This document shows, in pieces, positions 1-5,290 of a stretch of 19,344 nt of DNA; the first letter of the stretch is position 1, and every line of letters starts with the position of its first letter. The DNA is taken from positions 1 to 19,344 of the forward strand of contig JAFAEB010000186.1 of NCBI GenBank assembly GCA_023424235.1. Direction: 5' to 3'. Made by a program: the position numbers and the translations under genes. Below the pieces are notes generated by a model, which saw nothing but the letters and a program-made list of their open reading frames with translations, ran no database searches and was not told the DNA's origin. The DNA is from Bacillota bacterium. GTDB taxonomy: Bacteria > Bacillota > Clostridia > Lachnospirales > Lachnospiraceae.

Positions 1-66
1 ATAAGTACAGTCATGGCTTTTATAGGTTTTATTCTATGCTTACTATTTACAGAAAAAGAATCATGA
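1..66 (+). CDS. C-terminal end of an integral membrane protein (partial, possibly an MFS transporter)
   Basis: Frame 1 is open from the left edge to a TGA at 64-66 and encodes 21 residues ending in FTEKES. The visible stretch (STVMAFIGFILCLLF, then a short charged tail) reads like the last transmembrane helix of a multi-pass transporter such as an MFS permease. It converges on the ECF gene: the two stop codons lie back to back (plus-strand TGA 64-66, minus-strand TGA 61-63), so the genes overlap by 6 bp with no room for a terminator between them. With so few residues the family cannot be fixed, and a chance open frame is possible. The hydrophobic-then-charged pattern and the abutting stop are the only support. 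Confidence 0.45.
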   Translation: MSTVMAFIGFILCLLFTEKES

Positions 67-633
67 TCGTTTCGTTTTTAATCTAACACTTACAGGGATT
101 GTAACGATTCTTTGAATTGGTTTCCAAACCATAATTGCAATACCAAAGTCAATCATACTATGAATTAATGTACCTACACCTACTAAACCTACAACGGTAA
201 CAAGATATCCTTTTTGGTAATAAATATCTGTTACATTATTGCCCCAATAGAATATGGTAACAACGATTACTTCACAGATTGCATGAACCAAAGAAATTAT
301 GAAGGCAAACACAATGCTACTGTTTTGTTTTTGTAGCAGATTTTTGTTTTTCTTTAAGAAATATGCGCCGATTCCTGCAAATATAACGTGAGTTAATGCT
401 CTTAACACAATAACCAAAGGGAATCCTGCAAATAAAAATCCAAATCCAGTAATTAAGGCTACAAAAATAGCTACCACAGGAGAAATAAACATAGCAATAA
501 ATACAGGAACATGACTTGCTAGCGTATAAGATGCTGGTGGTATTAATATTTTTGGTGCAAACATTGGTATAATAATTCCGATTGCGCATAAGAGTGCTGA
601 TATAGACATAGTTTGTACTTCGTTTTTATTCAT
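61..633 (-). CDS. ECF transporter S component (vitamin-binding membrane protein; possibly niacin, NiaX-like)
   Basis: A 190-residue, very hydrophobic protein with about five or six membrane segments and a short basic C-terminus (RLKTKRS), the usual size for the substrate-binding S subunit of an energy-coupling-factor transporter. S components capture a vitamin and pair with a shared EcfA/EcfA'/EcfT module, which is not in this window. The region at residues 34-90 (ASYTLASHVPVFIAMFISP, then GFPLVIVLRALTHVIFA) resembles, as I remember it, the niacin-type S components of Firmicutes. The substrate call is tentative. The gene is monocistronic here, with its own strong promoter at 679-707 and a ribosome binding site (AGAAAGG on the minus strand) at 646-652. 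The 3' end overlaps the convergent gene by 6 bp. Confidence 0.75.
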   Translation of the reverse strand: MNKNEVQTMSISALLCAIGIIIPMFAPKILIPPASYTLASHVPVFIAMFISPVVAIFVALITGFGFLFAGFPLVIVLRALTHVIFAGIGAYFLKKNKNLLQKQNSSIVFAFIISLVHAICEVIVVTIFYWGNNVTDIYYQKGYLVTVVGLVGVGTLIHSMIDFGIAIMVWKPIQRIVTIPVSVRLKTKRS

Positions 634-678
634 ATATAAACCATACCTTTCTTCTTTTATTTACTTTACTATTACCCT

Positions 679-707
679 ATTATATGTAAAGTCAGCTGTC
701 TTGTCAA
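679..707 (-). promoter_or_regulatory. Consensus sigma-A promoter of the ECF S-component gene
   Basis: On the minus strand a perfect -35 TTGACA (702-707) is separated by exactly 17 bp from a perfect -10 TATAAT (679-684). Transcription would start near 672, giving a leader of about 40 nt. The spacer carries the near-palindrome AGTCAGCTGTCT (690-701, 10 of 12 positions symmetric). The combination of an ideal promoter with overlapping symmetric DNA suggests a gene normally held off by a repressor. The ACAGCTG core faintly recalls NiaR (niacin repressor) sites as I remember them; this is not verified. Confidence 0.85.
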
Positions 708-710
708 CTA

Positions 711-733
711 AATTTACATCTGTAATGTAAATT
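711..733. promoter_or_regulatory. Perfect 23-bp inverted repeat upstream of the ECF promoter (candidate operator)
   Basis: The arms AATTTACAT (711-719) and ATGTAAATT (725-733) are perfectly complementary around the 5-bp spacer CTGTA. The element ends 4 bp upstream of the -35 hexamer of the ECF promoter. A further ATGTAAA copy lies at 684-690, overlapping the -10 box, so the region has three ATGTAAA/TTTACAT half-sites. This looks like a transcription-factor site rather than an RNA structure, since it lies upstream of the transcription start. The regulator is unknown. Confidence 0.55.
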
Positions 734-765
734 AATTATGCTAATTTTTACAAAGCAAAGGATTC

Positions 766-796
766 ATCTGATATTAATATCTTACTTATATCAGAT
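766..796. repeat. Inverted repeat between the ECF gene and uvsE
   Basis: Perfect 9-bp arms ATCTGATAT (766-774) and ATATCAGAT (788-796) flank a 13-bp AT-rich spacer. It lies in the divergent spacer, 37 bp upstream of the proposed uvsE -35 box. It could be an operator for either gene or merely AT-rich symmetry. There is no adjoining T-tract to suggest a terminator. Confidence 0.35.
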
Positions 797-832
797 TTCA
801 TACTTGCTTTTATGCTATTATTTTTTTCCTAT

Positions 833-860
833 TTGAATGTTATTCTTAAATGTGTATAAA
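833..860 (+). promoter_or_regulatory. Candidate sigma-A promoter of uvsE
   Basis: TTGAAT (833-838) and TATAAA (855-860) are separated by 16 bp and lie about 48 bp before the uvsE start codon. Each hexamer departs from consensus in one or two positions. No LexA-type GAAC-N4-GTTC box was seen nearby, so SOS control is not indicated, and I did not recognise a sigma-G sporulation promoter. Confidence 0.4.
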
Positions 861-907
861 CTAAACTTTAATTATAAATAATTTTAAATAAATGTTTGGG
901 AGGATTT

Positions 908-2167
908 ATGAGTATTGGTTACGCATGTATAACACTAGCAAAACCTAGTATTAACTATAGAAGATGTATTCAGAAAAATGCAACAAAAGATACACTTTTA
1001 GAGATAAGCAAGTGGAATTTGGATGCTCTTAGTAAAGCACTTGACTATAATGACAAAAATGATATAAAGCTTTTTCGAATTACTTCTGACTTAATCCCAT
1101 TTGCTTCAAGCCCTGTAAACCCACTACCATGGTGGGAGATTTTTAAAGAAGAACTAACTACGATTGGAAGAAAAATTCTAGACAATGGAATGAGAGTATC
1201 CATGCATCCTGGGCAATATACGGTTCTTAATTCACCAAGTGAGGATGTTGTACATCGTTCCATAAAAGATTTAGAATATCATACAAAATTACTAGATTCC
1301 ATGCATCTTAATGAAGAACATAAAATAATACTTCATGTGGGAGGAATATACGACGATAAACCTAGCGCTATTAAGAGGTTTAAACTCCAGTATAAAGAAT
1401 TAGATGCTTCCATTAAAAAAAGGTTAATTATTGAAAATGATGATAAGTGTTATCATATAGGAGATGTGCTAGAGCTTGGTACAGATTTGGGAATTCCAGT
1501 CGTTTATGATAATCTTCATAATCGTCTAAATCCATATGACCATACAAAAAGCGATAATGACTTTATTAAATTAAGTAATACTCTATGGAAAAATCATGAT
1601 GGTAAACAAAAAGTACATTACTCACAACAAGCCTTATCGAAAGTAAATGGTTCTCACTCAACCTCTATTGAGATATTAGAGTTTCTTGATTTTTATCATT
1701 CCATTGATCAAGATATTGATATTATGCTAGAAGTAAAAGATAAAAATATTTCAGCAATTAAGTGTATTCTTACTACAAGCATTTTTTCCCATGAAGAATC
1801 TAAGCAAAAACTACAAAAAGAACTAAAAGCTTATAAATTACGTTTATTAGAGCATTCCACAGAAGACTATTATAGCTTAGAAAGTGGTATCAATAATACT
1901 ACTCCTATCACCTTCTATACGACCATAGAAGATATCTTAAAAAAGGAAGTTAAAAAAGATGCTGCTATAAATACTATAAAAAATGCTCTCAAGACCCTAC
2001 AATTATCCACGACAGAAGAAAGAAATATAAACACAAGAATCGAACAGTATAAAAAGGATACCTACTCCTTAAGCTCCTTAAAAAATCTTCTATACAAATA
2101 TGCATTAAAGCAGTCAAATCCATCTAGGGATTGTATTGATACCCTAATTGAATCTTATTATTTATAA
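908..2167 (+). CDS. uvsE: UV damage endonuclease UvsE (UVDE family)
   Basis: UVDE nicks DNA immediately 5' of UV photoproducts and some other lesions, starting an excision pathway independent of UvrABC. The TIM-barrel core begins with the family signature IGYACITLA. Likely metal ligands, numbered from the start used here, are His100 (SMHPGQY), His143 (ILHVGG), Glu176 (LIIEND), Asp201 and His204 (YDNLH), His237 after Lys235 (QKVHYS) and Glu275 (MLEVKD). They line up with the three-metal centre and carboxylated lysine described for Thermus UVDE. The position I expect to match Thermus His69 appears to be serine (FASSP, about residue 68). I chose ATG 908 because GGGAGG (898-903) sits just upstream; a TTG at 896 would place this ribosome binding site inside the gene. 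At 419 residues it is about 100 longer than Bacillus UvsE, through a helical, lysine-rich C-terminal extension. Confidence 0.93.
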   Translation: MSIGYACITLAKPSINYRRCIQKNATKDTLLEISKWNLDALSKALDYNDKNDIKLFRITSDLIPFASSPVNPLPWWEIFKEELTTIGRKILDNGMRVSMHPGQYTVLNSPSEDVVHRSIKDLEYHTKLLDSMHLNEEHKIILHVGGIYDDKPSAIKRFKLQYKELDASIKKRLIIENDDKCYHIGDVLELGTDLGIPVVYDNLHNRLNPYDHTKSDNDFIKLSNTLWKNHDGKQKVHYSQQALSKVNGSHSTSIEILEFLDFYHSIDQDIDIMLEVKDKNISAIKCILTTSIFSHEESKQKLQKELKAYKLRLLEHSTEDYYSLESGINNTTPITFYTTIEDILKKEVKKDAAINTIKNALKTLQLSTTEERNINTRIEQYKKDTYSLSSLKNLLYKYALKQSNPSRDCIDTLIESYYL

Positions 2168-2324
2168 AGAGAGCTATTATAGATACTGAATTCTTATTCT
2201 ATATAAGGTAGAAGATATAAAGGAGTTTTGCCTTATTATATATGATAGAAGTTATTTAAGATATCTTCGTTTTGTTTCTATATTGTTAATGACCATATGT
2301 ATAATCTTAATATTGCAACATAGG

Positions 2325-2366
2325 AAACCTATGTAGTATGATTAATAAATAATACTACATGGGTTT
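2325..2366 (+). terminator. Stem-loop between uvsE and the radical SAM gene (weak terminator or attenuator)
   Basis: The arms 2325-2339 (AAACCTATGTAGTAT) and 2352-2366 (ATACTACATGGGTTT) form a 15-bp stem with one G-U pair and a 12-nt AT-rich loop. A short T-rich run (TTTTAATTTATT) follows. It lies 28 nt before the downstream start codon. It may end most uvsE transcripts or moderate read-through into the SPL-like gene. The long AT-rich stem and broken T-tract make it a weaker terminator than the others in the window. Confidence 0.5.
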
Positions 2367-2394
2367 TAATTTATTGATAAAGTGAGGTTTTTGC

Positions 2395-3264
2395 ATGCAT
2401 ACAGCACTAGCAAAAGGGATTCTTTCTCCTAAAAATGGTATGAACTTATATCGTGGTTGCACACATGGTTGTATTTATTGCGATTCAAGAAGTACATGTT
2501 ATAACATGAAGCATGACTTTGAAGATATTGAAGTGAAAATAAATGCACCAGAACTCTTAGAAAAGGCTCTTAAGAATAAGCGAAAAAAATGTATGATAGG
2601 TACAGGTTCTATGAGTGATTCCTACATTCACTTAGAGCATACTTTAAACCATACAAGAAAATGTCTAGAAATAATAGAACATTATGGTTTTGGTTTAAGT
2701 ATTCAAACAAAATCAAATCGGATATTACGAGATCTAGATTTACTAAAAAAAATTAATGAAAAATCAAAATGCGTGGTTCAAATAACCCTAACTACCTATA
2801 ATGAAGACCTATGTAAAATTCTTGAACCCCATGTTAGTACGACGAAGGAACGTTTTCATGTTCTAAAAATAATGAGAGATAACAAAATCCCAACTGTCGT
2901 TTGGCTAGACCCTATTCTACCCTTCATTAATGATAGCGTAGAAAATTTATTAGGTATCTTAAATTATTGTATCCAGGCTAAGGTATATGGGATTATATGC
3001 TTTGGGATGGGACTTACCTTAAGAGAAGGTAGTAGAGAGTATTTTTATCAAAAGCTAGACGAGAACTTTCCTGGTTTAAAGGAGAAATACCATAAAAAAT
3101 ATGGATATGCTTATGAGCTAATGAGTGAAAATAATGAGGAGCTTATGAAAATATTTTATTCCATATGTAAGGAACACAAGATTGTATGTGATAACGAAAG
3201 TATCTTTAAATACTTAGCAAGCTATGAAGAAAAGGAAGAATATGAACAGATTAGTTTGTTTTAA
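2395..3264 (+). CDS. SPL-family (COG1533-type) radical SAM protein with a C-terminal QISLF clamp-like motif
   Basis: This 289-residue protein has the radical SAM cluster motif Cys22-x3-Cys26-x2-Cys29 in the context YRGCTHGCIYCDSR, typical of proteins related to spore photoproduct lyase. Further family-like segments are GTGSMSD (69-75), SIQTKS (102-107), the EPHVSTTKERF segment (144-154) and WLDPILPF (170-177). It binds a [4Fe-4S] cluster and S-adenosylmethionine. True SplB repairs the spore photoproduct and is longer; this shorter type has no firmly known reaction, so lyase activity is not claimed. The last five residues, QISLF, closely match the bacterial beta-clamp-binding consensus QL(S/D)LF, suggesting recruitment to DNA. 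Its position after uvsE supports a DNA-damage role. AGTGAGG (2381-2387) precedes the ATG by 7 nt. Confidence 0.85.
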   Translation: MHTALAKGILSPKNGMNLYRGCTHGCIYCDSRSTCYNMKHDFEDIEVKINAPELLEKALKNKRKKCMIGTGSMSDSYIHLEHTLNHTRKCLEIIEHYGFGLSIQTKSNRILRDLDLLKKINEKSKCVVQITLTTYNEDLCKILEPHVSTTKERFHVLKIMRDNKIPTVVWLDPILPFINDSVENLLGILNYCIQAKVYGIICFGMGLTLREGSREYFYQKLDENFPGLKEKYHKKYGYAYELMSENNEELMKIFYSICKEHKIVCDNESIFKYLASYEEKEEYEQISLF

Positions 3265-3279
3265 TAAGGTAAAATAGAC

Positions 3280-3332
3280 TTAGATGCCCCCTTTGGTTAG
3301 AAATTAGGACTAACTACAATGGGGGCATCTAA
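3280..3332. terminator. Bidirectional intrinsic terminator between the radical SAM and GNAT genes
   Basis: The arms TTAGATGCCCCC (3280-3291) and GGGGGCATCTAA (3321-3332) pair perfectly over 12 bp, with a second short stem (GTTAG 3296-3300 / CTAAC 3310-3314) inside the loop. The T-rich tail (TCTATTTTACC) lies on the minus-strand side, so it best serves the GNAT gene, but it separates two convergent genes and could stop both. Confidence 0.75.
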
Positions 3333-3343
3333 TAGCGCTGGGC

Positions 3344-3886
3344 TTATTCCTCTATTTTGCTATCTATAAATTCAGATTCTAATATGGAGTAAAAATGTTG
3401 ATCTGTCCATTTTCCATTCCAATCTAACTCCTCTTTAAATATTCCCTCAAGTCTCATGCCACACGTTGACATCATTTTAGCTGAAGCTACATTCATGGTA
3501 TTACACATTCCTACAACCTTATGGGCTTTTAGTTGCTTAAAAGCAAATCCTATAAGTAATTTCAAGCTTTCTACTCCGTAACCCTTATTTTGATATTGTG
3601 GTAAAATACAATAGCCAACTTCCCATGATTTTCTCCAATCGGTATATTGCCACACACTAACAAATCCAATTGGAAGCTTATGATCATCATCTTTTATGGT
3701 GACAATAAAATTATGACATGTGTCTCCATTTATTTGCTTTAGAAATTGTTCTCTAAGCTTATCATCGTTATTTTTAACACTCTCTTCATATATCCATAAG
3801 TCTTTATCTGACTCTACTTTACATAGAAAATCGATATCACTTTCAACAGCTCTCGTTAAGATTACTTTTTTACCAATAATGTTCAT
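3344..3886 (-). CDS. GNAT-family N-acetyltransferase (RimJ/RimL type)
   Basis: A 180-residue single-domain acetyltransferase that transfers acetyl from acetyl-CoA to an amine. It begins with the RimJ/RimL-like pattern KKVILTRAVESDIDFLCKVE. The acetyl-CoA-binding loop is ILPQYQNKGYGVES (Q-x-x-G-x-G) near residues 93-106, followed by the helix LKLLIGFAFKQL. The C-terminal CNTMNVASAKMMSTCGMRLEGIFKEE is the usual 'N-x-x-S-x-x-x-x-x-x-G-F/M' region. The substrate (a protein N-terminus, antibiotic or small amine) cannot be read from sequence. It lies 35 bp downstream of the iclR-type gene on the same strand, with its own ribosome binding site (AGGTGT, complement of 3891-3896), so the two may be co-transcribed. 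Confidence 0.88.
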   Translation of the reverse strand: MNIIGKKVILTRAVESDIDFLCKVESDKDLWIYEESVKNNDDKLREQFLKQINGDTCHNFIVTIKDDDHKLPIGFVSVWQYTDWRKSWEVGYCILPQYQNKGYGVESLKLLIGFAFKQLKAHKVVGMCNTMNVASAKMMSTCGMRLEGIFKEELDWNGKWTDQHFYSILESEFIDSKIEE

Positions 3887-3921
3887 TTTTACACCTCAAA
3901 TATTTCTACATTCTACTTTTA

Positions 3922-4731
3922 TTAACCTTGAACTAACTTACATTGTTCCGTAATTAAGTTTGCAGTACTTACTATTTCATGTACTACAAGATCAAGAGAC
4001 TGCTTACTAAATTTTGTCTTTGGCCCTCGAATACTTAAAACCGCTGTAAGCTTCTTATTTAGATCAAAGATAGGAGCTGCAATACATATATATCCACTTT
4101 TAACATCAGAGTCTTGATATGAATAGCCAAGTTCTTTAACCCTATCGATCTCTGCTAAAAATTCCTCATAAGTCCACTTCTTTCGTAAACTTCGATTGTT
4201 AATTTTTAATAAGTCCTTCCTTAACTCTTCCTCACTTTTGCTTTTACTAAGAAATCCAAGGAAACATAGATAAACAGCAGGTAAGAAGCTTTCACTACTT
4301 TCACATTGATTCGGCGTCACTAATGTCTTTGAGTAGGTTTGATTTAAATATTGTTGAAATACAACTACAAATTCATTATTATAATCATTTTGAATGCTAG
4401 CATTTATGCCATTATCTAGAACACTTAAGTCTGCATACTCTTCGTATTTCTCAGACAAATAAGCAAGGTGAGGTCTTGCAATTTTTCCAATAGGAATACT
4501 CCTTGCAGCTACCATACCCATCATAAACACTCTAGAGCCCAAGGTATAAACACCTGTAAATTCGTCTTTTTGAATAAAATCTTTCTCTGCTAGTGTTAGT
4601 AAGGTCCTATGCACTGTACTTTTATACAAAGATAATGCGTTGGATATCTCTGTTAATGTCATCTTACCACCATTTTGATACATTAACTCCAGAATATCTA
4701 ACGCTCTTTCCAAACATTTAATTGATGACAT
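3922..4731 (-). CDS. IclR-family transcriptional regulator
   Basis: This 269-residue protein has an N-terminal winged helix-turn-helix (about residues 5-68; LERALDILELM, then LTEISNALSLYKSTVHRTLLTL with the recognition helix at about 36-47, and a YTLGSRVFMMG wing). A C-terminal IclR effector domain follows (about 75-265; PHLAYLSEKYEEYADLSVLD, then GYICIAAPIFDLNKKLTAVLSIRGP). I place the start at 4731 because GAAAGAGG on the minus strand (4739-4746) lies 7 nt upstream; an in-frame ATG at 4782 would add 17 poorly conserved residues covering that site. It diverges from the flavoprotein gene at 5291, and a perfect 17-bp palindrome of IclR-operator style lies between them. This suggests autoregulation and control of the flavoprotein in response to an unknown organic-acid-like ligand. 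Confidence 0.9.
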   Translation of the reverse strand: MSSIKCLERALDILELMYQNGGKMTLTEISNALSLYKSTVHRTLLTLAEKDFIQKDEFTGVYTLGSRVFMMGMVAARSIPIGKIARPHLAYLSEKYEEYADLSVLDNGINASIQNDYNNEFVVVFQQYLNQTYSKTLVTPNQCESSESFLPAVYLCFLGFLSKSKSEEELRKDLLKINNRSLRKKWTYEEFLAEIDRVKELGYSYQDSDVKSGYICIAAPIFDLNKKLTAVLSIRGPKTKFSKQSLDLVVHEIVSTANLITEQCKLVQG

Positions 4732-4906
4732 ATCTAATCCTCTTTCTATAATGATTCTTTTATAGCAGCTTCTTTCTAACAATCGAAACCTTAGTAATTA
4801 TAATGCAATACCATCTACCTTTTCATGTTATAACAATTTATTACTATTATCTATTAATTCTCCTTAAAATGCAACATTACTTTTTAACAATTCACACTTT
4901 TACAGA

Positions 4907-4935
4907 TATATAGTTCCACTCTGTGGAACAGCGAA
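4907..4935 (-). promoter_or_regulatory. Perfect 17-bp palindrome (candidate IclR-type operator) within a possible minus-strand promoter
   Basis: GTTCCAC (4913-4919) and GTGGAAC (4923-4929) are perfect inverted arms around TCT. GTTCCA/TGGAAC-type palindromes of this size are typical of IclR-family operators. Read on the minus strand, the palindrome exactly fills a 17-bp spacer between TTCGCT (4930-4935, weak -35) and TATATA (4907-4912, -10), so a bound protein would cover the promoter. The start of iclR lies 181 bp downstream. The operator reading is strong; the promoter reading is tentative because the -35 box is poor. Confidence 0.6.
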
Positions 4936-5228
4936 TTTATATTTTTTATTCCTTTAGGAATATTTTATCTATATTTATGTATATGTCTAATAATATTTTT
5001 TCTTATTTACTAGCTTAAATCATCTTTTATTACAAAACAGTAGGTATATTAGGAGTAATATTAATCGGTTTAACCTAGTGTATTTAAGCCGTTTAGGTAT
5101 TCATTATAACCATATGCCTAATTAAATTTATTAGCTAGTATATCATTTGTTTTGACTTATCACATCTAATTGCTAAATAAAACAAAGTTATCTATTTTTT
5201 ATTTTGTTAAAAATATATCAAATAGTAG

Positions 5229-5257
5229 TTGCGTACAGTAGAACTATGATGTAAAAT
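5229..5257 (+). promoter_or_regulatory. Candidate promoter of the flavoprotein gene
   Basis: TTGCGT (5229-5234) and TAAAAT (5252-5257) are separated by 17 bp. A strong ribosome binding site AGGAGG (5276-5281) follows, 9 nt before the ATG at 5291. The hexamers are imperfect, which would suit a regulated promoter. The IclR-type palindrome lies 300 bp upstream, too far for simple steric repression of this promoter. Confidence 0.45.
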
Positions 5258-5290
5258 AGAAAAAAATACTTCTTTAGGAGGACTTATTTT

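Larger units (their letters stand above)
4732..5290. other. 559-bp AT-rich intergenic control region between iclR-type and flavoprotein genes
   Basis: No credible coding sequence is present in this spacer. It contains the 17-bp palindrome at 4913-4929, a small hairpin TATTCC-TTTA-GGAATA (4947-4962) followed by TTTTATCT, and a candidate promoter for the plus-strand flavoprotein at 5229-5257. The rest is AT-rich sequence in which I see no riboswitch, catabolite-repression (cre) site or RNA gene. The spacer is unusually long for two such genes. Confidence 0.6.

Noticed and set aside
317..589. 90-codon open frame on the minus strand within the ECF gene
   Set aside because: It lies wholly inside a well-supported membrane-protein gene in another frame, is rich in Cys/Tyr/Ser from AT-rich sequence, and shows no recognisable domain.
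896..907. TTG at 896 as the start of uvsE
   Set aside because: The codons from 896 to 907 contain the ribosome binding site GGGAGG for the ATG at 908, and the family motif IGYACITLA begins right after that ATG.
740..907. LexA (SOS) box upstream of uvsE
   Set aside because: No GAAC-N4-GTTC-like sequence was found in this spacer.
2168..2324. AAAGGAG-like ribosome binding site near 2218 in the uvsE downstream gap
   Set aside because: No start codon after it opens a frame longer than a few codons.
4732..4782. Upstream ATG at 4782 as the start of the IclR-type gene
   Set aside because: It would place the ribosome binding site GAAAGAGG inside the coding region and add 17 residues before the normal winged-helix start.
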